Positions 54,866-64,000 of a stretch of DNA of 64,000 bases are shown here, one piece after another (the stretch's first letter is position 1; the number at the start of each line of letters is the position of its first letter). The stretch comes from Symbiodinium natans (taxonomy: Eukaryota; Sar; Dinophyceae; Suessiales; Symbiodiniaceae): positions 1 through 64,000 of the forward strand of contig CAJNDS010000242.1 in NCBI GenBank assembly GCA_905221605.1. Direction: 5' to 3'. The position numbers and the translations under genes were made by a program. The notes below the pieces were generated by a model. It searched no databases. It saw only the letters and a program-made list of their open reading frames with translations, and had not been told where the DNA came from.

Positions 54866-57843
54866 GTGAGACGCAGTGCTCCAGAGCCTCCAATACTACC
54901 AATGTACTAATACTAATACTAGACTTATTCTTGCTATATTTGTAACATATTATTCACTATTAGTCAAACAGTACGTCGCCGACTCGGCCACTCTTTACAT
55001 CTCCTTACCATGGTGACGAGAATGGTCGGTGACGCGTCAGCAGTACAAACGGTGTATACAATGTTACAAATGGTAGAAATAAGAATACTAACAATGATAA
55101 TCGTAATAAGAATGAGAATAATAATAGCAATCTTAAGAATAATGATGGTAATGATACTATATAAATATATTCAACCCACCGCAGGTCCGAAGCTTGGGCC
55201 AAGTCTTTGGTTCTCGCAGCTTCGACGCCGGACGCCTAAGATCCTCACTTTCTGGGGGGCCGGGGGGGGGAGGGGGGGCAAGATTCTGTTGGGGAGATTG
55301 CAATGCCCATGTCAGGCTGACATGAAACCCTAAACCCTAAACCCTAAACCCTAAACCCTAAACCCTAAACCCTAAACCCTAAACCTGCACGAGAGACTTG
55401 GGGGCATCTTGTGTGGCACCTTGGGGCGCTCAGGAGACCAGACTAGCTGTGGCCGAAGGAGAGGAGGGCACCATCGTGGGCGCCTCAGGCTTCACTTTAA
55501 CAAGGCCCTCTGGTTATTATTAATATTCTTCCTATTATTATGATCTTCTTCTTATTTCTTCTGACTATTACTTCTTCTTATTATTATTCCTATTTCTGTT
55601 ATGATAAAGCGAATGTGCCTTGCGGGCAAGCTCACCTGTAGGTCGGACCTGGCCATGCAGGCGGCAAGGCCCAGCATAGCGATGGCTTGGACAAACTTTC
55701 GCCCTTCTCTCGCCCTTAAAAGGTTCGGTGCTTTGTTGTTTTTGGATTTGAAGCATCTGTACTTCCGGACTCTCTTGTGCATGTCTGATGGCTGACGTTG
55801 CCGAAGTCTGCAGAGCCTCTTGTCGCAGAGGTGGCATTAATGCCTGTTGCTTCAAGTATCATCCAGGGTTGCCCCCCCCCCCCCCCCCAAAACCCCACCC
55901 TTCTCTCCTTGGTAAACTTCCCCCAAAAAACTGTCCCTGGCCTGCGGTTGAGGAATGTTGCGGGTCCCCGGTGCTGCCTCGTCTTAGCACTTTGAAGACT
56001 TAGTAGTTAACATCCTTACATCCTTGTGTACTGAGCTGTGGCAGACCATGGCAAAGCACCGGGTTGAAAGTTGAAAGGGCTCAGAGGCCGTGTTTGCCCC
56101 GATTTTCATGACGTAACTCCAAGCCCGGGTGCAAAAAAACGGATCTGTATGAAAGCCTTGGGCAAGGCTTGCTGCTCCAAAAGGCACATGAGAGAGCTCC
56201 GGGCTGAAAAGGTTGGGGGTTTTGGGGGGGTTCAGGGGGGGCTCAGGGTTTAAATGCTAAGCCCTCGTCCCTCAAACCAGGTGCAATCTTTCCATGCCCG
56301 ACAAAAACTGGCACCGGAAGCGGTTCCTTTTGTAGGTGCTGGTGCACTTCGACGCGGACGACCGAGTTTGGAGTCTGGATCCAAAGCAGTTGGCAGCGAA
56401 CTCAGGGGCGGCTTGCGGGGACGTGCCCTAACCCTAATTACGACTGTTTCATCAAATAAATCCTTTCCCCCTAATATTCACACGCCCCCCTCCCCCTCCC
56501 CCCCTAATTTTAAATACGCACATGAGACCTTTTTAAAATGATGATGGTGTATGGGGAACATTAAATTTTCGGGTTCGGGGGTTTTATCTTAGGGGAGTTT
56601 AGTAACCTATTCGTATATATAATATATTGCATCTTTAACTGCTGTTATTCTACTATGCCATGGTTCCACTATTGTAAAAGTAAGTGGGTTACAACACTGA
56701 TGATGCAGACATGGTTGTTGACCTAAGGAGTCGACATCCAGCTGTATATGATCGTCCTGGACTTGTTGGACTGCGCATGAAGGGCCCCGCGCCGCGCGCA
56801 CAGTCAGTATGGATCTGGGGCTCAGGGTTTTTGTGGGGTATCCGGTGGGAGTCCTAGAAGGGGCCCTTAATCTTATCCCCCTATACAACCCCTACCCTTA
56901 TGAGGGGTCCCTCCATTAGTCCCTTGAGGTTTCGGGTTCAGGGTTTGGGGCTCTGTGTCGGCAACCCCACAAATCTGACAAGAGTGCAACCACAGAAGCC
57001 GCTGCAGACATCACCCAAACTGAGCAAAGCAAGACCGGTGCATGCACCCCCTAGGTTTGCCGAGTTCCAGTGGCAAAGGCCTGACGTGGGCACGTGCCCC
57101 AAGCCGGTTCTGCAGGCAGAGGGGTACCCGTGCCTCCTCCCAGATTTTTTTGCAAAGAGTCACGCAGTCTCGCGCCTGCAGAACTTGTAACTTCTCGTGA
57201 CCGCAAGATGGGGGAACCTCACTCTTGCAGCACAAAATACCTTTCAGAGCTGGGCCGCCCTCTCGTCATATATGGCATCCTTGCATAGGGGCTTCAAAAG
57301 GAAGCAATTTGACAGCACCACATCGTTCCGCCGGGCGGCCTGTTCGTGGGAAGAACTTTCCAGCCAAGAGCGCGTCTCAGGAGCCCAGGAGCCCCGAATT
57401 TACACCGAGCTTGCTTCAGCCATCTCGTGCCATATCGTTCCATGGCTCAGGATGCGGAAAAAATTCCCGAGGAACCTTTTTTAGGGCCAATACGGGCGCG
57501 GGGCCCCTGAGGAGGCCTGAGGCGCTGTCCGGATAACGCATCACATGCCGTGGAGCGGCTGGGCGAAGCTCAGTTCGCAGTGCGGCTGAGAGCTATGGAG
57601 AGCTTGATTTCGTTTGGGTCCACTCTGGAGTGCCAAAGGCGTGAGGATCCAGAGCATTCAGAAGATCCCGCGCTCTGAATTTCCTGTCTCTTGACGCGTT
57701 GTCAGCGCAAAGAGGCAACAAGCTGTGTGGCGACATAGGAAGCAGCCAGTTTCACATGACCTCAGTGTCTGATTTTTCAATTCGCCGGCGAGGAGGTTGC
57801 AGAGTGACTCAGCTTGTCAGCCTATATAGCCAGAAGCAAATCC
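54866..57843. other. Stretch without confirmed genes
   Basis: A CCCTAAA island of about eight units at 55325-55386; ATT-rich text at 55070-55170 and 55510-55600; 17 C at 55874-55890. Open pieces at 57011-57540 are not recognisable. Confidence 0.4.
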
Positions 57844-58299
57844 TCAGTACTCTTTGGTGCGCGAAGTAGCCGAGCTTGCAGCGTAAGGCATCCCTTCCAG
57901 CCAAGTGCCAGATGCCGACAGACTGTGTGTGGAGATGTAGTTAAGTGCAGTTGAGCGAGTGGTTAGAGTGTAGTTCACATTCTCCGTGAAACTTCGTCGT
58001 TTGTAGACTATTACCGTATGACGTCGTTCCTGTGAAGAGATAGACACAGAGACACCGTTTGCGGGCATCCCAAGCATTGGAAGATCACCGTTCTTTAGTG
58101 TTGGCACCCGCTTAGTGAGACCGACATGTACAGTGGAATGGTGTCGCATGGACTGGGTAGGTTGGAGGCAAGAAGCAGCCGAACTAAAAACGAAAGACTC
58201 GGCTGTGAGATGCTTGTCACGTTCAGCATCCCGCCACATGCTTTGGTTCTTGTGAAAAGCCCGCTTATGCCAAGCCCGGGTGGCCATGGGATGTAGCAC
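57844..58299 (-). CDS. Hypothetical minus-strand open frame
   Basis: A 151-codon frame from ATG with balanced composition (GLTKRVPTLKNGDLPMLGMP then ANGVSVSISSQERRHTVIVY). No domain is recognised and no other host gene here is on the minus strand. It could be a mobile-element remnant or chance. Confidence 0.25.
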   Translation of the reverse strand: MLHPMATRAWHKRAFHKNQSMWRDAERDKHLTAESFVFSSAASCLQPTQSMRHHSTVHVGLTKRVPTLKNGDLPMLGMPANGVSVSISSQERRHTVIVYKRRSFTENVNYTLTTRSTALNYISTHSLSASGTWLEGMPYAASSATSRTKEY

Positions 58300-58447
58300 A
58301 GAAAGATGGGCAGGTCACCAGAGAATACCACCCACATGCCACCGTAACATGCCACCCATGCAAGTCTTAAGCGACAACTCTGGGTCAGTCCTCTGAGGTT
58401 CCCATGGCCAAAAAGCCACTTGAAGAGCCCTTTTTGAGAGTTGAAAG

Positions 58448-58505
58448 GGTTTAGGGTTTAGGGTTTAGGGTTTAGGGTTTAGGGTTTAGGGTTTAGGGTT
58501 TAGGG
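58448..58505. repeat. (TTTAGGG)n telomere-type array, about 8 units
   Basis: Perfect TTTAGGG units on the plus strand, opposite in orientation to the arrays at 45673 and 49361. Confidence 0.97.
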
Positions 58506-58660
58506 ATAGGAGATGCAGGGGATGGTCTCCACGGTGATGGCCGGTCCCCCGCCCGTAAAGCGACGTGTGGAGCTGCCGCAGGGCGTCGTCGTTTCGGTGC
58601 CTGGGCTGGGGCTTTACGAAAATCACGGGGGGGACCCCTAATGATTCCTAACGTAGACCC

Positions 58661-58755
58661 CCAAATTCTAGGACCCCCTTTATAATAAGGTGCCCCCTTT
58701 TCATAAGGTACTCCCTTCTAATTAATGAGGTAGTCCCTTATAATCAGGTACCCGC
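58661..58755. repeat. Tandem AGGTNCYCCCTT units
   Basis: Five diverged units of 18-22 bases (aggaccccctttataata, aggtgcccccttttcata, aggtactcccttctaattaa and so on). The piece ATAAGGTGCCCCC also occurs at 36355-36367, suggesting a dispersed source. Confidence 0.7.
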
Positions 58756-58810
58756 ACATGCGACAAGTGTGATGCGTGACATTGGGTCGTTAGATGGGCA
58801 TTCCTGTTGA

Positions 58811-60790
58811 GTGGGGTGCAGCGGACACAAGGTCTTGCAGGAAGGTGATCAAGAGCACTTTCCCCAGCAGCCGCATGGCTTGCAGCTAGTATACTATGTA
58901 TGGTTCTATGATGTTCTGTGGCCCTTGGAAGCCCCCCAACTGCCTGCCCTCGTAAGTGTCTCATGTCAGGCGTGTTGTGGCCCACCTGGTGGGCCGCCTG
59001 CCTAGTGGCTGCGTTTTTGAGAGCACGGCGGGCAAAGGGCAACCTCCCATGACCATGCTCTTGGGCAAGAAGGCCATCATCCCGGGAATGGAGCTCGGAC
59101 TGAAGGAGCTGTCCCTGGGGTCCATCTCAGAGATCCACATCCCTGCAGATCTGGGCTATGGGGAGACGGGTGTACCACACATCGTCCCCCCAAACAGCAA
59201 TCTGCTCTTTGAGGTGCACGTGCTGGAGGTCGACGGGCTCAAGGCTGCTGGGGAGAAGGCCTCCAAAAAGGAAGAGGCTTGGCAGGAGGAGGGCAGAGAG
59301 GAAGGCAAGGAAGGCAAGGAAGGTGAGGAAGGTTGCATGCGGCTGCCTTGGTGGCTGGCCCGCGTGGAGTCGCTGCCACCTTCGCAGTACTACCTGAACT
59401 TCTGCAACTGGACTGCCCGGGGCCTCGTCCCGCCCCTGCTCGAGTCAGCCCGAACTCTCGCGCGAAGGCGCAGCAGCGAGTTCGACTGCTTCGATGTCGG
59501 GACGGCTGAGGAGCCCTTCATCCTGGTAGACATGCAAGAAGGCTGGCCGGCACAGGACACCTGGGACCTCGCGTGGCTCGCGGCGAAGCTGGGCCACACG
59601 CGCCAGCTCGTGAAGTGGCTCGGCCCCATCTTCACTCGCCAAGAGAACCTCTGGGAAGCACCCGTATACGAAACATCTCTGAGCGAGTATACCAGCTACA
59701 TCCAGGACTTGGAAAAGTTGGACCCAGATTCCCGAGCCGAGAACGCAGCAAGCTGTCCGAGGCTCTACTTGAACGGCTGGCCGGCCTTCGCTCAGCTGCC
59801 GTGGCTTCGGAGCCATGTCGTTCCTGGGGGTGAGGAAGTCGCAGACGCTGCCGCCTCAGCGGATATGATCCTGGAGGCCCGCTTCGATAAGCTCTCTTAT
59901 TAAAGGTGTCAGTGTTTCCACGCGCATGTTTCAGTGCATGTACCGGTGCACGCCCTGAAGCACACCGATGGGGCTCCTGGCGCAGGACCTGAACTCCTTG
60001 CTGATCCGAGAGTCCGAGGCGCTCCGCGAGGCCGAGTCAGCTGCGTTGCTTCTCGGGAGGGGAGCGATACGAATGTCTCGGGACCTTGTTGAAGCCTGCT
60101 CAGTCGCTCCTCGAGGGCTTGACGGCCCGTGGCAGCTATCAGCCGTTCCTGGGCATTGCGAGCATATGCCAATATATGCAAGTATATGCTTAAGTAGCCA
60201 AATTATAGAATTATAAGCCATTAAGTGTGCATTGTCAGCTGCCCGCCTTGCCTGTTCAATCGAGGCCTGATGCAGAGGAGCAAAAGCAGAAGCTGCAGAA
60301 TGAGGTGGGGTTTCCGAGGAAGACCCAGGCAAAAAGACAAGACAGCAGGGTGTCCCATGTTTGGCAGGACTGGGACTTGACGAAAGTCTTCATCTCACCG
60401 AAGGGTGCAATTACAAGATTGCACTATGACAACGGTGGCGCGCATGTCGCTGTCCCGGAGATTCGCTTATAGGGGTCGAGCCGAACCACGCACGAAAGAA
60501 TCACGGAGCTGGTTTTTCTTCAGCGCATCCGTTGCCAGGCCTGGCTGTCGCAAATGGAAGGCCTTGATAAAGCCGTTGAGCTGCTGCGGTGGGAAGTTAT
60601 TCATAACAGCTATAAGAGATGCTATCAGCTGGAAGTCACGTGGGCCTGCGCGCACGTGTGTGCGCCTGCGCCTGCGCAGGCCGCAAGATGTTCGTGTGCT
60701 GGGCTGAGGGAAGTCTACCGGGTCTACCGCTTGGAGAGTCGGGTCGGAAGCGTTTTCTGAGGTGCTTCCCTCCTTCAGCCCGGCACATAC
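58811..60790 (+). CDS. FKBP-type prolyl isomerase fused to a JmjC-like dioxygenase domain
   Basis: Exon about 58820-58887 gives HKVLQEGDQEHFPQQPHGLQ; exon 58970-about 59830 continues VVAHLVGRLPSGCVFES, then MTMLLGKKAIIPGMELGLKE and IPADLGYGETGVPHIVPPNS (FKBP fold complete), a Glu/Lys/Gly-rich linker, and a JmjC N-terminal part (PFILVDMQEGWPAQDTWDLA; CPRLYLNGWPAFAQLPWLRS). The catalytic part lies in exon about 60230-60445 (KVFISPKGAITRLHYDNGGA, H), micro-exon 60539-60560 (AWLSQME), exon 60680-60695 (RKMF) and exon 60762 on (VCFPPSARHI). H-x-D is HYD at 60422-60430. Introns 60561-60679 (GC-AG) and 60696-60761 (GT-AG, 66 bases) join exactly in frame. Exons between 59830 and 60230 and after 60790, including the last iron His, are not resolved. 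Probable role: folding-linked protein hydroxylation. Confidence 0.8.
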
Positions 60791-61291
60791 GGAAGTGTAC
60801 GAAAGTATTGGAATGGTGTGTGTGTGTGTCGGCTTGCATGCATCACCGTTGCCTTATGCTCAGACACAGCGATGGCACCGCTTTTGAAATATGAATTACG
60901 AAGACTACATGACAGGAGCAGATCGGCTGAGCACGACACCCGAAGCGAAGTAAACAGGCATTTGGCATAGCACCCAACCACGTAGATGTGGCCTCGTTTG
61001 CTGCGCTCGCTGGCCCACCCTCTTCGAGTGGCTTCATGTTGTCACGGCCAGGCCTGAATTCTTGGCAGTTCCGGTGAAAGCCAAGCTACAAGAAATGCAA
61101 CCCTCTAAATCAAAAGGGAGCCCTTTCAGCGAATGAATCACGCACGTTGGCTACGCACGTAGATGCTGCGCATGGTTCACCTGCCTGCTTCTGCAGATGG
61201 CAACAAACACGACACTCACAAGACCAGGCGACATGCCCTGACACAGGAGCTGCCCTTTCGCAAGCAGCCGAGAGTAGAAGTTCGAAGACGC

Positions 61292-61292
61292 T

Positions 61293-61386
<94 letters not shown>

Positions 61387-61401
61387 GTTGTGTGTGTGTT
61401 G

Positions 61402-61496
<95 letters not shown>
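61292..61496. repeat. (TG)n microsatellite, about 100 units
   Basis: Pure TG dinucleotides with two TTG interruptions near 61385 and 61400. The Cys-Val and His-Thr open frames across it are artefacts. Confidence 0.99.
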
Positions 61497-61498
<2 letters not shown>

Positions 61499-62024
61499 CA
61501 TATGTACTGCCCCGGAACATGGGTGCAGGGGGTCACGCCCGTTCTTGCAACATTGCATACCAGCAGGGGGGCAGCGAGCATGTCTGGTCCGCGCTGGCTT
61601 AACAAATTTAAAGACAGATCAACATGGCAAAGACCGACCAGAGTTCTCGTGATATCAGGATGGGGCGCTCTCTTAACGCACCTGGTACCAGTGTTGCCCC
61701 CCCCCCCCCCCCATTTTCACACCGACCATCTTGCAACTTTGCATGTGGAGCAGCTCTTGCAGTGACATTGGTGGCATGTTCATGCAAGATTGTTTCCAAC
61801 CAAGCTCCCGATCAGCCGGCCCAAGTCTGCCGTGTGAGCTGTCCAGCTGCCGTAGTCGTGGCGAATCCCCAAGCCCCAAGCCCTAAGCCCCAAAGTTGAA
61901 CTTAAAGACTTACAAACCCTAGGAGAAGAAATGCCAGCATCCTCGCAGGTCAGCTAGGCAAGCACAATCCCTCAGAGAGAGCCTCGCAGTGCCGCAGTGC
62001 GCCTCACCTCCTGGCGCGGCTGGC
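61497..62024. other. Region upstream of the last gene
   Basis: Holds a run of 15 C at 61697-61712. The frame of the next gene is open back to 61923, and a possible acceptor CCTCGCAG ends at 61948, so an upstream exon may exist. Confidence 0.4.
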
Positions 62025-64000
62025 ATGGAAGCATCAAAGCCGTCGAGGTTGTGGACGCACGGCGACTCAACCGAGGTGAAGTTCCAGGGCAGCAACGATG
62101 ACATGAAGGAGGAGCACGTAATGATCGTCAGGCCAGTTGAGCACGCTTACATCTTATCCGGGCGGATGATGTTGACCTTCACGGTGGGAACTTGGGTACT
62201 CAAGAGAAGTTGGCCGCTTGTGACGTTGATCGTTACAGGCCTGCTTTTGCACACAGCCAACATCTTTGCCGTGTTTGCCAGGACGGCAGAAATGTCGATT
62301 GCAGACATGGTCGTGACGGTGTCTTCTCCGACAGCTGCTACATGGTGCACGCATGCCATCACGACCCTTTGTTGGGGGCTCGCAACTGCGGTTATCTTGA
62401 CAAGGGTGCATAGCCAACTGCTCTGGATGACCTTAAGGACCTTTGATCCATGGGCCATTATTGCTTGTGCCCTGCGCGGGTGGAGCGCGCAGATGCTTTC
62501 GAGGATGTCCCTGCAGCATGATGCTCAGCGCACAGAGGATGTCTTTGATTTCATCAACATGCTGCAGCTCTCGGTGCTGATCGTCCTCGTTGAAGCGGCA
62601 GATCTACCCCGGACTGTCCAGAGGACGTTCGTGGCAGCGTGCCTCGTGTACAGTTGCACCTTGGCCGCGGCAGCTCTTTGTGTGGATCAGCTTCCCAACT
62701 GGGACCCGCATGCGAGAGTGGAGTTGTTATTTTTTGTGTCCATGTCACCGAAAAGTCAGTTTATTGGTGCTTACGCAACCATGGCGCTTCTCCTGCTTAA
62801 GGCAACTGCAAGCGTGATCGTACAAAACCATCACTTCATGTTCCTGCGATGTCCTCTGATGTACTGCTTGGATGAAGTAGATGGGTCCTTTCGCAAACTG
62901 GCACAGATGGATCCTGGCTTCGTAACATTGTCAGATTTTCAGGCGGCAATGTTGGAGATGGGTGTCTCAGACAGCCACGTGCGTGCTGGATTCAATGCTT
63001 TGGATGTCAACCACACCGGACGTGTCACTCCTCGAGATTTTCGGCGCTGCATGAAGGAGGTGTTCTTGGAGTGCCCGGGTGCTTCGCATGAGGCACTGCT
63101 CACGAGACTCTGTCAGAATGCCTTTGGCAGAAACACCGGGTATGACTCACTGGACAGCATGTTGGGATTGGTTATGAGCCAGTGGCGGCAAATCAAGCTG
63201 GACGAGCTTGGCAAGACGCTCTATGGCTACTTGATGCTTGAAGGCAACGTGCATCGCCTATTCAAAACGGTGAACGTCAGAGTCCAAGCGCTGCTCTTTG
63301 CAGCCGTTGTTCAAGTTGGCTTAACCTGGCTTGAGGAGAAGAACTTTCGAGTCGTCGAGAGGGACATTACATCCTTGGGTATGCGGCATATCGGCTATGG
63401 AGTCCATCCGAGTCACCTGTGCCTCTTTCAGCTGGCTTTGCTCCGCTCCCTGGGAGACCTCCTCAAAGGGCTCTCTGAACGTGCAGAGATGGCCTGGTCT
63501 TTGGTATGGCTCCGCTTCATTGCGGCTCCCTTTACGCAAGGTCGCCTTTGCCAGCAGGACACCGACCGCGCAACCGTCGCCTCAACGGTGCGCAACCTCC
63601 TGCGGAAAGCTTCAGCTGATGAGAGATTTATCCCCAGGCTCGTTGCCAACTTGAGCAAAGTGCCTGCAGGTGAGCACGACTGGAGGAGCACCATCTTTAG
63701 GGACACGGAGCACGAGCTCAGCCACATGGCGATGCTTGCATCCTTCCTGGAAGACACGGCTGACAAGCTGTACGATGGGGATGTAGCCGGTGCTCGACGT
63801 AGACTTCGGCAGGTTGTATCCATCCACTGGGACCGTGGCGTTTTTCCACGACACATGCTCACGTTCCAGTATGCTGCTACAATAACATTCCGAGACATCC
63901 TTGGCCTGCAGGTTTTCAATGAGCAGGCCGAGGCCTTGTGGGCCGTGTTCTTCCAGATGGAGATCCTCGACACTTTGCTCCTGGCACCATTTGCCGAGAT
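62025..64000 (+). CDS. Multipass membrane protein with EF-hand, runs off the right edge
   Basis: An uninterrupted frame of at least 658 codons from ATG 62025 (MEASKPSRLWTHGDSTEVKF) with no stop before the window ends. Hydrophobic segments: about residues 60-86 (WPLVTLIVTGLLLHTANIF), 104-126 (AATWCTHAITTLCWGLATAV), 176-192 (FINMLQLSVLIVLVEAA), 202-221 (TFVAACLVYSCTLAAAALCV) and 245-266 (FIGAYATMALLLLKATASVI). Residues 327-338, DVNHTGRVTPRD, form one EF-hand loop with ligands at positions 1, 3, 5 and 12 (Asp in place of the usual Glu). A long cytosolic-type region follows. This fits a calcium-responsive channel or transporter subunit, but I cannot name the family. The absence of introns over 2 kb is unusual next to the split genes upstream. 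Confidence 0.75.
   Translation, partial: MEASKPSRLWTHGDSTEVKFQGSNDDMKEEHVMIVRPVEHAYILSGRMMLTFTVGTWVLKRSWPLVTLIVTGLLLHTANIFAVFARTAEMSIADMVVTVSSPTAATWCTHAITTLCWGLATAVILTRVHSQLLWMTLRTFDPWAIIACALRGWSAQMLSRMSLQHDAQRTEDVFDFINMLQLSVLIVLVEAADLPRTVQRTFVAACLVYSCTLAAAALCVDQLPNWDPHARVELLFFVSMSPKSQFIGAYATMALLLLKATASVIVQNHHFMFLRCPLMYCLDEVDGSFRKLAQMDPGFVTLSDFQAAMLEMGVSDSHVRAGFNALDVNHTGRVTPRDFRRCMKEVFLECPGASHEALLTRLCQNAFGRNTGYDSLDSMLGLVMSQWRQIKLDELGKTLYGYLMLEGNVHRLFKTVNVRVQALLFAAVVQVGLTWLEEKNFRVVERDITSLGMRHIGYGVHPSHLCLFQLALLRSLGDLLKGLSERAEMAWSLVWLRFIAAPFTQGRLCQQDTDRATVASTVRNLLRKASADERFIPRLVANLSKVPAGEHDWRSTIFRDTEHELSHMAMLASFLEDTADKLYDGDVAGARRRLRQVVSIHWDRGVFPRHMLTFQYAATITFRDILGLQVFNEQAEALWAVFFQMEILDTLLLAPFAE

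Noticed and set aside
61147-61765. Long Cys-Val and His-Thr open frames across (TG)n
   Set aside because: Pure dinucleotide artefact on both strands.

Overview
The window reads as nuclear DNA of a dinoflagellate. The evidence is a near-complete dinoflagellate spliced-leader (SL) sequence at 3290-3310, introns with GT, GC and GA donors, many short islands of TTTAGGG/CCCTAAA, exons scattered among long repeat-rich introns, and degenerate R2-like retrotransposons. The species cannot be read from the sequence. It is not bacterial: there are no operons and no ribosome-binding sites.

Layout. Bases 1-11345 are a graveyard of non-LTR retrotransposons in both orientations. It contains copy A (1-1215), copy B (1525-2345), an SL-headed copy with a target-site duplication (3277-6050), copy C on the minus strand (6359-7770), and copy D (about 7890-11345), which carries a broken reverse transcriptase and a restriction-like endonuclease. 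Two (ATT)n tracts sit between them. From 11687 onward, host genes appear, and every gene I can identify is on the plus strand: a cathepsin B-like protease (11687-12881), a leucine-rich protein (14137-15177), a multi-exon membrane protein with a Cys-rich ShK-like tail (16333-19224), an ankyrin/TPR protein (20620-22044), exons of a GKP-IIYF-type domain protein (24265-24880), an alpha/beta hydrolase (29690-32024), a ubiquitin-like domain protein (32200-33131), a JmjC/cupin dioxygenase (35299-38469), a tail-anchored cytochrome b5 (47111-47915), a small gene ending at 49072, an FKBP-JmjC fusion (58811-60790), and a membrane protein with an EF-hand that runs uninterrupted off the right edge (62025-64000). 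This fits the one-direction gene clusters known in dinoflagellates.

Non-genic structure. At least four short terminal-inverted-repeat elements share the end TTGGGATGTTCCCCCTTA or a variant, and two of them have a clear 8-bp target duplication. A kilobase-scale nested palindrome with pure G and C tracts lies at 53235-54285. Two oppositely oriented tandem arrays flank 19700-20000. Many microsatellites and telomere-like islands lie within introns.

The strongest finding is the 3277-6050 element. It is a cDNA copy that starts exactly with the spliced leader, carries two further shortened SL relics, ends in an A-rich tail and is flanked by a 10-13 bp duplication. That points to a retroelement whose mRNA was trans-spliced and re-inserted more than once. 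A second recurring signal is that nine readable introns are bounded by short direct repeats. I assigned exons by reading splice signals and family similarity by eye, so boundaries described as approximate are not resolved.
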